NCBI GenBank assembly: GCA_905213895.1
Contig: CAJMKE010000018.1
Location: forward strand, 1 to 38,424
Reading direction: 5' to 3'
Length of the DNA: 38,424 nucleotides
Origin: an uncultured Alistipes sp.
Lineage (GTDB): Bacteria; Bacteroidota; Bacteroidia; Bacteroidales; Rikenellaceae
Made by a program: the position numbers and the translations under genes. Of this stretch, positions 7,395 to 15,899 are shown piece after piece (the stretch's first letter is position 1; each line of letters starts with the position of its first letter). The notes under the pieces are model-generated. The model was given only the letters and a program-made list of their open reading frames with translations, ran no database searches and was not told the DNA's origin.

Positions 7395-9209
7395 TTATCT
7401 GGCACGCAGTCTGCCGACCTCGATATAGGACTCCGCGCCGCGGCGGTGAAATATCGTTACGTCGCACGGCACGAAATCGTCCTTCGTACACCTCCACAAA
7501 TCCACGAACCGCTGCGGCGAACGCTCGGCGAGCGGGAACCACGAACTCTGAATCTGCACCGCCACACGGTGTCCGCGGCGGAATGTGCGGGCGATGTCGG
7601 GCATCGTGAACGCGACTTCTGTCGGGCGGTCGGGGACGAACGCTTCGGGCGATGAAAAGCCGTTGCGGTAGCGTCCGCGCATGACATCGCCGCGAACGAG
7701 CATCATGCAGCCCGCCTTGTCGCTGCCGTCGTCGGGATATACGTCGATGAGTTTCACGACGAAATCGGCATCGTCGGTCGAAATCGACGTCGCGAGCGTT
7801 ACGCGCACCTCGCCGACGAGCGTCATGTCCTCGGCGAGAGGTTCGGTAACGAATGTCAGCACGTCGGGGCGGGCGGCGGCGAAACGCTGGTCGGCGACCA
7901 TATATTCTTTTCGCCGCTTCGTGTCGCACTTTTCCATGTAAGGTACGGGCGACGACGGGTCGGAACGGTATGTGGAACAGCCGCCCCTGCGCGACGGACG
8001 GTCGGTCGAGAGCGCACCGCCGCCGGCGAGATAGAACCTCACGGGTTCGGCATCGGCGGGCATCCACCCGTCGTACTCCGCCCATCGGTCGCTGCCCGAG
8101 ATGAACACAGATACCGGCGGTACGGCGACGGCAGAGGAGTCGCCGCGCAGATGCAGGTCGAAGAATGGGCGTTCGAACCACTCGACATAGTATTTCCAGT
8201 CGGCTTCCCTGCCGAAATCGAACCCTCCCAGCCGCCGTCCCGCGCTGCGCCACGCACCGTGGCTCCACGGTCCGACGACAAGCCGGCAATCGGTCTGCGG
8301 AGACTGCGCACGGACAGCCTTATAGAGATTCCACGCGCCGAAGCAGTCCTCGGCGTCGAACGTTCCGCCGACAATCAGCAGTGCAGGCTTCACGTCGCGG
8401 CAGCGGCGGCGCAGGTCGCGCGCCTGCCACCACTCGTCGTAGTCGGGATGGGCAGCCATATCGTTCCAGAATCCCGCGGGTTCGACCATGCGGAGCATGT
8501 CGGCGAGCGAGCCTGCCCGCAGGAAAAAGTCGTAGATGTCGGGCGACATGTCGTGCCGTCGCGACGGCGGCATCTTCGCACACGGAGTGTGTCCGTCATG
8601 GCTCATCTTGGGCAGAAATCCGAATGCGTCGGCGAGCATCAATACCCCGTTGTGGTGGGCGTCATCGCCCATGAACCAGTCGGCGACGGGAGCCTGCGGC
8701 GATGCCGCGACGACGGCGGGATGTCCCGACAAGGCACCGAGCATGGCATAGAACCCCGGGTAGGAACTGCCGAAGAAGCCGACGCGACCGTTGGTGTGCG
8801 GCAGGTTATGCACGAGCCACTCGACGGTGTCGTAGGCATCGGTAGTCTCGTCCACCGCACCTGCGGGACGGATGTTTTCGTACTCGCCCTCGCTCATGTA
8901 GCGTCCGCGGACATCCTGAAAGACGAGGATGTAGCCCGCATCGACATAGCCGCGGAGATAGCCCTTTTCAAGCCCCTTAGGGAATTTGTCTTCGCCGTAG
9001 GGGGCGCAGGAATAGGGCGTCCGCTGAATCAGAATCGGTGCGGCGACAGCGTTTTTGGGGGTGTAGACCGTCGTATGGAGTTTCACTCCGTCGCGCATTG
9101 CGATACGGTATTCCGCCTTGTCGCACACGTCGGCGACGCTTTGAGCCGCCGCAGGCACGAGCGGTGCGAGCAGCAGAACGGCGATAACGAAAAATCTCAC
9201 AAGCAGCAT
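7395..9209 (-). CDS. Exported CocE/NonD-family alpha/beta hydrolase
   Basis: A 604-residue secreted hydrolase of the X-Pro dipeptidyl-peptidase (S15)/cocaine-esterase family. A signal peptide covers about residues 1-22. The alpha/beta hydrolase core has the nucleophile elbow GSSYPG (S149), an acid in GGTFDAEDCF (D285 or D288) and H317 in GPWSHGAW. A beta-rich C-terminal XPD domain follows from about residue 350 (VTFVTEPLAEDMTLVGEV onward). QDVRGRYMSEG is the conserved oxyanion region. It could be a peptidase, an acylase or an ester hydrolase; the substrate cannot be read from the sequence. Confidence 0.9.
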   Translation of the reverse strand: MLLVRFFVIAVLLLAPLVPAAAQSVADVCDKAEYRIAMRDGVKLHTTVYTPKNAVAAPILIQRTPYSCAPYGEDKFPKGLEKGYLRGYVDAGYILVFQDVRGRYMSEGEYENIRPAGAVDETTDAYDTVEWLVHNLPHTNGRVGFFGSSYPGFYAMLGALSGHPAVVAASPQAPVADWFMGDDAHHNGVLMLADAFGFLPKMSHDGHTPCAKMPPSRRHDMSPDIYDFFLRAGSLADMLRMVEPAGFWNDMAAHPDYDEWWQARDLRRRCRDVKPALLIVGGTFDAEDCFGAWNLYKAVRAQSPQTDCRLVVGPWSHGAWRSAGRRLGGFDFGREADWKYYVEWFERPFFDLHLRGDSSAVAVPPVSVFISGSDRWAEYDGWMPADAEPVRFYLAGGGALSTDRPSRRGGCSTYRSDPSSPVPYMEKCDTKRRKEYMVADQRFAAARPDVLTFVTEPLAEDMTLVGEVRVTLATSISTDDADFVVKLIDVYPDDGSDKAGCMMLVRGDVMRGRYRNGFSSPEAFVPDRPTEVAFTMPDIARTFRRGHRVAVQIQSSWFPLAERSPQRFVDLWRCTKDDFVPCDVTIFHRRGAESYIEVGRLRAR

Positions 9210-9310
9210 GATGTGTCATTTATTTTCCGTAAAGATAGCGAAAATACGTTATCCGTAAAAATGGTACGGCAAACCGTAATGCGTATAACGGCGATTCGCA
9301 GGTTTGCACC

Positions 9311-9371
9311 TATTTTTGCAGCAAAGAACAAAAGACCTTAAAGTCGTTAAGGTCTTTAAGGACTTTAACGA
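9311..9371 (+). promoter_or_regulatory. -7 box and 9-bp repeat array in the leader of the cupin gene
   Basis: TATTTTTG at 9311-9318 fits TAnnTTTG and would start a transcript near 9324. The 9-bp array (CCTTAAAGTCGTTAAGG and further units, 9333-9371) then fills nearly the whole leader and stops 6 bases before the start codon. No good -33 box is seen. Confidence 0.5.
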
Positions 9372-9376
9372 GAATT

Positions 9377-10642
9377 ATGAAAAGATTCGTTATTTTATCG
9401 ATTGCCGCGGCGGCGATGCTCTCGGCGTGCGGCGCAAAAAAGAGTGAAAATATGGAGAAGGAGTTCGTACAAATCTTCCCGCAGGGCAATCCGCTGCCGG
9501 AGAAGTTTTCGCAGTATTTCATCGGGCAGGCGTATCTCGCTCCGCTGAGCGACAATGACGCTCTGGGAACGCACATCTCGAACGTTACGTTCGAGCCTGC
9601 ATGCCGCAATAACTGGCACAGCCACACGGGCGGACAGTTGCTCATAGCCACCGCTGGTCGCGGATTCTATCAGGAGCGCGGCAAAGCGGCGCGCGAATTG
9701 CACGCAGGCGACATAGTGGAGATACCGGCGGATGTCGAGCATTGGCACGGTGCCGCGCCCGACAGTTGGTTCTCGCATCTGGCGGTCGAGTGCAATCCTG
9801 CGACCAACGTCAATACGTGGCTCGAACCTGTGGATGACGGACAATATGCCGCTGCGACGGGCAGCCGAGAGAAGTTTGGGTTTGGGGATAAAGAGGCAGG
9901 CTGCCCCGATGCGGCACACAAAGGATGGGCGCGGACGTCGCTGGAACCGCTGCGGAGCGATGACCCCGAACTCGCCGAGATTCTCGGGCGGTTCGCATTC
10001 GGCGACGCAAACGAAATCGGCGACATCGACCTGCGCACGCAGTTGCTCGCCACGCTCGCTTCGACCGTGGCGCAGAACACCGTCGGCGAACTGCGAATAG
10101 TGATACGCGCCGCGCTCGACGCGGGAATCGCGCCGCTCGAAATCAAGGAAACGATATACCATGCAGTGCCTTACGTCGGCATCGCGAGGGTGCGCGACTG
10201 TCTGGAAGCCGCCAACGAAACTATGCGTTCGACTGGCGTCGCGCTGCCGACAGCCGGACAATCGGTCGTTACCGCCGAAACCCGCTTCGACAAGGGGCTG
10301 GCGTTGCAACGCTCGCTCTTCGGCAGCCATATAGATGCGGGCTACGCTTCGTCGCCGGCGGATTTGCTGCACATCCAGAAGTTCCTGTCGGCGAACTGCT
10401 TCGGCGACTATCAGACGCGACCGGCACTCGACCCTGCGACACGGGAGTTGCTGACATACTCGATTCTGATTTCGCTGGGCGGTTGCGAACCGCAGGTCAA
10501 GGGGCATATCCGCGGCAATCTGAATGCAGGCAACGACCGCGCGAAACTGATTGCGGTTACCACACGTCTGCTGCCGTACATCGGCTATCCGCGGACGCTC
10601 AACGCATTGCAGTGCCTGAAAGAGGTTGCGCCGGAGAAATAA
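9377..10642 (+). CDS. Lipoprotein fusion: cupin plus two carboxymuconolactone decarboxylase domains
   Basis: A 421-residue predicted lipoprotein with lipobox LSAC (C18). A cupin domain spans about residues 45-150, with likely metal ligands H81 and H83 (WHSHTGG) and H122/H124 (VEHWHGA). Two CMD/AhpD-like helical domains follow, one at about 190-290 (RAALDAGIAPLEIKETI) and one at about 310-415 (GCEPQVKGHIRGNLNAGN). CMD proteins are decarboxylases or peroxidase-like reductases; no AhpD CxxC is present, so disulfide chemistry is not supported. Substrate and reaction are unknown. The gene is divergent from the CocE-type hydrolase. Confidence 0.88.
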   Translation: MKRFVILSIAAAAMLSACGAKKSENMEKEFVQIFPQGNPLPEKFSQYFIGQAYLAPLSDNDALGTHISNVTFEPACRNNWHSHTGGQLLIATAGRGFYQERGKAARELHAGDIVEIPADVEHWHGAAPDSWFSHLAVECNPATNVNTWLEPVDDGQYAAATGSREKFGFGDKEAGCPDAAHKGWARTSLEPLRSDDPELAEILGRFAFGDANEIGDIDLRTQLLATLASTVAQNTVGELRIVIRAALDAGIAPLEIKETIYHAVPYVGIARVRDCLEAANETMRSTGVALPTAGQSVVTAETRFDKGLALQRSLFGSHIDAGYASSPADLLHIQKFLSANCFGDYQTRPALDPATRELLTYSILISLGGCEPQVKGHIRGNLNAGNDRAKLIAVTTRLLPYIGYPRTLNALQCLKEVAPEK

Positions 10643-10674
10643 AGGACTCGGGCGGCAGATTGCCGCAATAAAGC

Positions 10675-10702
10675 AGAGGGCAGGCGGAAACGCCTGCCCT
10701 CT
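10675..10702 (+). terminator. Terminator after the cupin/CMD gene
   Basis: A perfect 12-bp stem, AGAGGGCAGGCG and complement, closes a GAAA tetraloop about 30 bases after the stop codon. The T run is poor, because the 9-bp array starts immediately. Confidence 0.7.
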
Positions 10703-10755
10703 TAAAGTCTTTAAGGTCGTTAAAGTCCTTAAAGCCGCCGATTCAGAATCGGCGG
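10700..10755. repeat. 9-bp TTAA repeat array plus GC hairpin
   Basis: Four units (CTTAAAGT, CTTTAAGGT, CGTTAAAGT, CCTTAAAG) run to about 10735. They are followed by a perfect 10-bp inverted repeat, GCCGCCGATT-cag-AATCGGCGGC. It lies between convergent genes. Confidence 0.75.
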
Positions 10756-10767
10756 CGAGACCTTACA

Positions 10768-11208
10768 CTAATCGTCCACGCCGATGAAGTTGTAGCGGAT
10801 GTCGAACTTCACGTCAAGTCCGTTCGACAACTCGACCTCGTACTTGCGCGGGGTACGGTCGATGGCGACTATCGCGGCATCGGGATAGTGGGTGCGGATG
10901 TAGGTCGCAATGCGCTCGGGAACGATTGCCGACGGAACTGCCGCAGGCTTGGTATCGACCTCCTTCCAGTCGCCGTTCTTGTCGAATTCGAGTTTCGTGC
11001 CGTCGGAGAACACCACGTCGTAGGAGACCTTCATCAAATCGCGCTCCTCCTTGGCGTATGCCACCTTATGTTTCGGGAAATGAGCGGTGATGAACGTCTG
11101 TGCCGACGCCGGAAGTTGTTCGAAGGTAATCGGAGTGTCGTTGTCGGCACTTGCCGTCAGGATGCCGAACGAGAGCATCGCCGCGGCGAGAACAGATAGT
11201 CTTTTCAT
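10768..11208 (-). CDS. Secreted PepSY-like (DUF2874-type) protein, second copy
   Basis: A 146-residue exported protein with signal peptide MKRLSVLAAAMLSFGILTAS. It has the same two-unit layout as the protein at 6871-7308: ITFEQLPASAQTFITAHFP near residue 30, LEFDKNGDW, then PERIATYIRTHYP and a final KFDIRYNFIG. The sequence has diverged but the shared LPAxxQxFI and FDKNGD stretches mark them as paralogues. It lies 60 bases after the MarR gene on the same strand and may be the last gene of a thioredoxin-marR-pepSY unit. Function is unknown. Confidence 0.85.
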   Translation of the reverse strand: MKRLSVLAAAMLSFGILTASADNDTPITFEQLPASAQTFITAHFPKHKVAYAKEERDLMKVSYDVVFSDGTKLEFDKNGDWKEVDTKPAAVPSAIVPERIATYIRTHYPDAAIVAIDRTPRKYEVELSNGLDVKFDIRYNFIGVDD

Positions 11209-11268
11209 AATATCGTACAAGTTTGATAATTTACATCTTCACTATTTGTAACGGGAAATATCCCTCGC

Positions 11269-11640
11269 TTATTTCCCTTTCCGCATATTTTTGCCCAAAG
11301 CGGCGCACAGCCGTTCGTCGAGCATATCGCCGCTCTTCCCGACGGCTTCGCCCAGTTCGCGACCGCGCGAGGTGAGGACGAAATACATGCGGCGTTTGTC
11401 GTCGCTGCCTATGCCGCGTTCAACCAGTCCTTTGCGCTCGACCGAAGCGATTATCTTCGATGCGTTGGAGCGGGTCTGACCGATAAGTTCACCGATTTCG
11501 CCCGACGACATGCGCTCGCGGCTGCGCAAACCGCACAGAATCATGGCTTCGTTGAACGAAATTCCGTGCGACTGCTCGAAGTCGCGCTCCAAAAGTTGGA
11601 GGTCGGAGCGGATGTCGCGTATCTTGTAGAGCGTCTCCAT
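11269..11640 (-). CDS. MarR-family transcriptional regulator
   Basis: A 123-residue winged-helix DNA-binding protein, a little shorter than most MarR proteins. The winged helix covers about residues 30-95, with recognition-helix region GELIGQTRSNASKIIASVERKGLV and the wing GSDDKRRMYFVLTSRG, the classic D-x-R-x3 MarR signature. One cysteine (about C36, ILCGL) lies at the start of the winged helix, so a redox-sensing role is possible but unproven. It starts 11 bases after the thioredoxin gene and is probably co-transcribed with it. Confidence 0.9.
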   Translation of the reverse strand: METLYKIRDIRSDLQLLERDFEQSHGISFNEAMILCGLRSRERMSSGEIGELIGQTRSNASKIIASVERKGLVERGIGSDDKRRMYFVLTSRGRELGEAVGKSGDMLDERLCAALGKNMRKGK

Positions 11641-11651
11641 AATGCACAGCG

Positions 11652-12113
11652 TTATTTCCCGAGCAGGAACGTGTCTATCGCCTTCTTGAAATCGGCTTTG
11701 CCCATTGCCCCCAGCACCGCCTGCGGCTTGCCGTCCATCGGAACGAAAACCAGCGTCGGAATCGAGCGTACCCCGAAAAGGGCGGCGAGTTCAGGTTCTT
11801 TCTCGGTGTCCACCTTGTAGATGACGATACTGTCGCCGTACTCCGCGGCGAGTTCGTCGAGAATCGGCGCGATGGTACGGCACGGACCGCACCACGTGGC
11901 GTAGAAGTCTATCAATGCCGGTTTGTCGCCGAGGTATTTCCACTCGGACGGGGAGTTCTCGAAGTCGTACACCTTTTTCAGGAAATCGGTTTTGGTGAGA
12001 GATACGGTTTTCATCTTGTCGCTTTTTTTGTTGTTGCCGTTAGCCGAGCATGCCGAGCCGCACACAGCGAGCAGGACGGACATGATTATAATTATCATAG
12101 GACTTTTTTTCAT
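11652..12113 (-). CDS. Thioredoxin-fold lipoprotein
   Basis: A 153-residue protein with an N-terminal lipoprotein-type signal (cysteines at 18 and 22 in LLAVCGSACS) and a thioredoxin domain carrying the active site WCGPC at residues 74-78, then KVDTEKEPELAALFGVRSIPT with the cis-proline. It should act as a disulfide reductase in the periplasm or on the inner face of the outer membrane. The frame opens upstream to 12209, but that part is translated 9-bp repeat, so MKKSPM at 12113 is preferred. It is first in a run with marR. Confidence 0.9.
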   Translation of the reverse strand: MKKSPMIIIIMSVLLAVCGSACSANGNNKKSDKMKTVSLTKTDFLKKVYDFENSPSEWKYLGDKPALIDFYATWCGPCRTIAPILDELAAEYGDSIVIYKVDTEKEPELAALFGVRSIPTLVFVPMDGKPQAVLGAMGKADFKKAIDTFLLGK

Positions 12114-12162
12114 ACGGCGCATACGCTTCCAAAATCGTGCCGCAATAGGAGGAACACGGGAA

Positions 12163-12191
12163 AAGTCCTTAAAGACTTTAAGGACCTTAAA
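12163..12191. repeat. 9-bp TTAA repeat array
   Basis: Three units (TCCTTAAAG, ACTTTAAGG, ACCTTAAA) with a central dyad lie upstream of the thioredoxin gene and directly beside the folE terminator. Confidence 0.7.
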
Positions 12192-12194
12192 TGA

Positions 12195-12225
12195 GGCGGG
12201 CTGGCACATTTCGTGTCAGCCCGCC
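12195..12225 (-). terminator. Terminator of the HAD-rdgB-folE operon
   Basis: A 13-bp stem with one G-T pair (GGCGGGCTGGCAC against GTGTCAGCCCGCC) lies 22 bases downstream of the folE stop. The T run is weak because the 9-bp array follows. Confidence 0.65.
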
Positions 12226-12247
12226 AGAAAACCTCAACGCTCCGCTC

Positions 12248-12856
12248 CTATTTCAGTTTCGCAGAAATCAGCGACATGAACTCCTCGCGGGTGCGGGGGT
12301 CGGAGAGGAATATGCCCGTGAACGCAGACGTCGTCGTAGCCGAGCCCTGCTTCTCGATGCCGCGCATCTGCATGCACATGTGCGAAGCCTCGATGACGAC
12401 CGCGACACCGGTCGGATTGAGTGCCGCCTGTATCGAATCGCGAATCTGCAACGTCAGCCGCTCCTGCACCTGCAAGCGGCGGGCGAAACACTCGACCACG
12501 CGGGCGATTTTCGACAGCCCCGTGATGTAGCCGTTCGGAATATACGCCACGTGGGCCTTGCCGACGAACGGCAGCATGTGGTGTTCGCACACCGAGAAAA
12601 TCTCGATGTCCTTGACAAGCACCATCTGCTTGTACTCCTCACGGAAAATAGCCGACCGCAGAATCTCAATCGGGTCTTCGTCATAGCCCTTGGTCAGGTA
12701 TGCCCACGCCTTGGCGACGCGCTCGGGCGTCTTCACAAGCCCTTCGCGTTCGGGGTCTTCGCCGAGCAGGCGGAGAATCTCCGTGTAGTGCGATTTCAGT
12801 TTCTCTATGGTTTCGGGCGCGTAGATGTCGTCCCGACGGTAAATCTTCTCTTCCAT
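12248..12856 (-). CDS. folE: GTP cyclohydrolase I
   Basis: A 202-residue enzyme that converts GTP to 7,8-dihydroneopterin triphosphate, the first step of folate and related pterin synthesis. Zinc ligands are visible as C90 and H93 in SVCEHHMLP and C161 in SHMCMQMRG. The substrate region includes YIPNGYITGLSK and RLQVQERLT. It starts 3 bases after the rdgB stop and is the last gene of a five-gene run. Confidence 0.96.
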   Translation of the reverse strand: MEEKIYRRDDIYAPETIEKLKSHYTEILRLLGEDPEREGLVKTPERVAKAWAYLTKGYDEDPIEILRSAIFREEYKQMVLVKDIEIFSVCEHHMLPFVGKAHVAYIPNGYITGLSKIARVVECFARRLQVQERLTLQIRDSIQAALNPTGVAVVIEASHMCMQMRGIEKQGSATTTSAFTGIFLSDPRTREEFMSLISAKLK

Positions 12857-12859
12857 TCC

Positions 12860-13441
12860 CTATTTCGATTGTAAAAACTCCACGAGCCGTCGGACGGCGC
12901 GTCCGCGATGCGAAATCGCATTCTTCTCGTCGGCATCCATCTCGGCGAAGGTCTTGTCGAAGCCCTCCGGCACGAACAGCGGGTCATAGCCGAATCCCCC
13001 GTAGCCCGCCTCGCTCTCGGCGATGCGTCCGTCCACACGCCCCTCGAACAGATACTCCCTGCCGTCGAGAATCAGCGCGATGACGGTGCGGAAATGCGCG
13101 CTGCGGTCTGCCGAACCGGCGAGATTGCGCAGCAGCAGACGGTTGTTGGCGGCGAAATCGTGTCCGTCGGTCGCATACCGAGCCGAATGAACCCCCGGTG
13201 CGCCGTCGAGCGCATCGACCTCCAATCCCGTGTCGTCGGCGAAGCAGTCGGCACCCGTGCGCTCATGGACATAGCGCGCCTTTTGGAGGGCGTTGCCTTC
13301 GAGCGTCGGCGCATCCTCGGGAATCTCCTCCGTGATGCCGCACTCGGCGAGCGTAACGAGCCGGAAGCGGTCGCCCAGCACAGCCTGAACCTCCGACAGT
13401 TTGTGGGCGTTGTTCGTTGCAAAAACTATCTGTTTAATCAT
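12860..13441 (-). CDS. rdgB: Non-canonical purine NTP pyrophosphatase RdgB/HAM1
   Basis: A 193-residue house-cleaning enzyme that hydrolyses ITP, dITP and XTP to the monophosphates. The start FATNNAHKLSEV, the middle FADDTGLEVDALDGAPGVHSARY, GGFGYDPLF and the end ISHRGRAVR are all family signatures. It is placed between an unknown lipoprotein gene (gap 3 bases upstream) and folE (gap 3 bases downstream), so translation may be coupled. Confidence 0.95.
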   Translation of the reverse strand: MIKQIVFATNNAHKLSEVQAVLGDRFRLVTLAECGITEEIPEDAPTLEGNALQKARYVHERTGADCFADDTGLEVDALDGAPGVHSARYATDGHDFAANNRLLLRNLAGSADRSAHFRTVIALILDGREYLFEGRVDGRIAESEAGYGGFGYDPLFVPEGFDKTFAEMDADEKNAISHRGRAVRRLVEFLQSK

Positions 13442-13444
13442 ACC

Positions 13445-14227
13445 CTATTCATACATGAAGTATCCGTAGTACTCCAAATCATACAATGAATACACATCCT
13501 TGCTGCCGCCGTACCATACCGTGAAACTGCCGTCTTCGGAGAATTCGGCTTTGGCATTATCGACAACGCCGCGGTTTTCGGTCGTCAGTTCGACAGTTCC
13601 CGTCAGGAACCGGTTTCCCTGCCATACCAGGTCGGTCGCACGTCCTTCGACGACAAACGTGCCGTTATCGGATTTGTTGCGGCTCTCGCACGTTCCGGTC
13701 ATCTTCAACGACATGCCTCCGGAAACCGCCGATGCCTCCCCGACCTCCGCTTCGACCGACACCTTGTATCTGTCGCTCGAAAATCGCGGATAATCCGATT
13801 CGTTGTAGGTTATCTCGTAGCGGTTCTCTCCGATGCACTTCACGACAGGCATGAACTCATATTGATTCTTGTACATGCCCGACCATTCGGCACCGGTTTC
13901 GCCCATGCGCTTTCCGCCCGTGCTGACGAAAAGTTCGTCCGTATCGTAGCGGATAGTGAACAGGCCTTTCGCGTCGTCATACGCCACATATTCTCTGTAA
14001 AAATATTTGTCGTGTACACGCTCGCGCTCCTCGTCGGTCTCCGCTCCTATATATTCGTCTATCTGGAACATGAGAGCCAGTTTGCCCGAGAAGGCTTTGT
14101 AGCCGGATATATTATTGACCAGCATCATATAACCGGGGTATGTGGGATTGCGGTATTCGCGTGTGGCCGTCTTGCACGAACAGAGGGCGAATGCCGCCAG
14201 CAATGCCGATAAGATTATCTTTTTCAT
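13445..14227 (-). CDS. Lipoprotein of unknown function
   Basis: A 260-residue predicted lipoprotein with lipobox ALCSC (C18). The mature part is rich in beta-strand-like alternating segments (YEFMPVVKCIG, RYEITYNESDY, GTFVVEGRATDLVWQGN) and repeats a pattern of short aromatic strands, which suggests a lipocalin-like or beta-sandwich fold; this is only a guess. I do not recognise the family. It lies 12 bases after the envelope-protein gene and 3 bases before rdgB. Confidence 0.75.
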   Translation of the reverse strand: MKKIILSALLAAFALCSCKTATREYRNPTYPGYMMLVNNISGYKAFSGKLALMFQIDEYIGAETDEERERVHDKYFYREYVAYDDAKGLFTIRYDTDELFVSTGGKRMGETGAEWSGMYKNQYEFMPVVKCIGENRYEITYNESDYPRFSSDRYKVSVEAEVGEASAVSGGMSLKMTGTCESRNKSDNGTFVVEGRATDLVWQGNRFLTGTVELTTENRGVVDNAKAEFSEDGSFTVWYGGSKDVYSLYDLEYYGYFMYE

Positions 14228-14239
14228 AACGTCTCCTCC

Positions 14240-14953
14240 TTAAAATTTATAACCTATACCGCCGATAATCACTCCCTGAGTTCCCACCCCGAGTTCGGCG
14301 AAACCGTACAGCCGTTTGCCGACCGTGATTCCCAGCGGCGTGAACTGACCTGCGAACAGCGTGTCGACGCTGACGTAACTGCGGCTGCCGATTTTCTCGA
14401 CCGACCGTTCGACCGTTACGCCGAGAGCGAGAGCGGAATACAGACACACGTATTTGCTGTTGAGCCAGTAGGTGCGCAACATCGGCATTACGGACATGTA
14501 GTGTTGGTCGAAGCCTCCCGCCCGCGAATCGTCGTAAAGGTTGTGATAACGCGTGGTAACGCAGGCATAACTGAACGATACTCCGAAACTTATGGTACGG
14601 TTGAACCGGTAGGCGTAGTCGAGCGAATATACGCCCGTATAGTACTCGTCGCCCGAATATATCTTCGAGAGTTCAAAATTTTTGAGCGAAAATCCGCTGT
14701 CTATAAAGCGGTACGGCGAACAATAGCATCCGGTATATCCGAGAATCGTATAGCCCACTCCGTAGGCACCCACGCCGAAGCGCAGTTCGTGTCCGAGCCG
14801 AACGGGGATGCGGTCGCGGCGGCGCAGGCGGGTGCGGCTTCCGTCGAAAACCGCAATCTGCGTTCCGTCCGCCGATGCTGCCGGCGGTTGCTGCGCGAAA
14901 GCGTCGATACAGACGGCGGCGGCGAGAATTGCAGTCAATAACAGTCTCTTCAT
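14240..14953 (-). CDS. Predicted outer-membrane beta-barrel-like protein
   Basis: A 237-residue protein with signal peptide MKRLLLTAILAAAVCIDAFA. The mature part alternates polar and aromatic residues (YTGVYSLDYAYRF, ISFGVSFSYACV, YVCLYSALALGV) and ends in GGIGYKF, the terminal-phenylalanine signature of outer-membrane barrels. Its small size fits an 8-10 strand barrel. The precise family is not recognised. The gene starts 12 bases after the HAD gene stop. Confidence 0.75.
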   Translation of the reverse strand: MKRLLLTAILAAAVCIDAFAQQPPAASADGTQIAVFDGSRTRLRRRDRIPVRLGHELRFGVGAYGVGYTILGYTGCYCSPYRFIDSGFSLKNFELSKIYSGDEYYTGVYSLDYAYRFNRTISFGVSFSYACVTTRYHNLYDDSRAGGFDQHYMSVMPMLRTYWLNSKYVCLYSALALGVTVERSVEKIGSRSYVSVDTLFAGQFTPLGITVGKRLYGFAELGVGTQGVIIGGIGYKF

Positions 14954-14965
14954 ATTCGTAAGGGG

Positions 14966-15820
14966 TTAAAGGTGTTCGGTTTCGAGTTTGGCAAGGCGGT
15001 CGTCGGCGTCGCACTTGTCGATTATCGCCTTGACGACGGTATCGATTTCCGAGCCGTCGCGATAGTCGGCGGGGCAGACGTGGTTCACGCGGTTGTCGCG
15101 AATCAGCGTGTTCATCTCCTGACGCTTGCTCGCCTCCGACGGGTCGTAGACGGCGATGGAGTGTCCGCCGAAGTTCTTCACCAGACGCATGCACGGGATG
15201 TCGGTCGTTCCGTCGCCGACGTATATCATGTGCGAGAACGGCACGGGACGCGACTTCTCCTCCATATACTGGTTCACGAGTTTGGTATCGTAGACCGACT
15301 CCACGCCCTTGTTAATCTTGAAGATGAACTGGGTCTTGTTGGTGTAGTTCACCGCCACGGCAGGCCAGTATGCGATGCCGTCCACGTTGTAGAGGAACGA
15401 GCAGGCGTAAATCTTGCGGAACTTGCCGGCAATCGCCGTACCCTCGATAATCTCTTTCAGACCCGACGAGTTGATATAGTGCAGAATCTTGATTCCGCGC
15501 GCTTCGCCGTAGGCGTTCATGCGGTCGAACCACTCCTCCACCCCCGGGTAGAAGACGACGCGGCGTCCCGACTCCTGAAAGGCTTCGCGGCGGAGCGACA
15601 GTCCCTTTGCCTGCGCCGCCTGAATCATGCGCGCCATATATGCCAGAATCTGGTCGGCGTCCTGCTCCTCGGCGAGGTCGTTCGATTCCGACCAGAACTC
15701 CTTGTTGCTCTTGCCCACGGCAGGGATGAAGTCGTATTCCTGCATGTTGCCCGCCGCCAGAGTGCCGTCGAAATCGTAGATGAGTGCGACAGTGAACCGA
15801 TATTTCGTATTTTCAGCCAT
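14966..15820 (-). CDS. HAD-family phosphatase
   Basis: A 284-residue haloacid-dehalogenase-type hydrolase, likely cytosolic. Motif I is DFDGT (D16, D18), motif II is in HYINSSG, and motif IV is GDGTTD at about residue 200, preceded by a lysine-containing stretch (NKTQFIFKINKG). The length and layout resemble phosphoserine-phosphatase-like HAD proteins, but the substrate is unknown. It is the first gene of the run HAD - barrel protein - lipoprotein - rdgB - folE. A TACCTTTG box at 15845-15838 on the minus strand could be its -7 element. Confidence 0.85.
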   Translation of the reverse strand: MAENTKYRFTVALIYDFDGTLAAGNMQEYDFIPAVGKSNKEFWSESNDLAEEQDADQILAYMARMIQAAQAKGLSLRREAFQESGRRVVFYPGVEEWFDRMNAYGEARGIKILHYINSSGLKEIIEGTAIAGKFRKIYACSFLYNVDGIAYWPAVAVNYTNKTQFIFKINKGVESVYDTKLVNQYMEEKSRPVPFSHMIYVGDGTTDIPCMRLVKNFGGHSIAVYDPSEASKRQEMNTLIRDNRVNHVCPADYRDGSEIDTVVKAIIDKCDADDRLAKLETEHL

Positions 15821-15899
15821 AGTTCCTCGATTTTGACCAAAGGTAATAACTTTTTTTCACTATTTTTGTTTTGCGAACAGATAAACATGCAAATATCAT

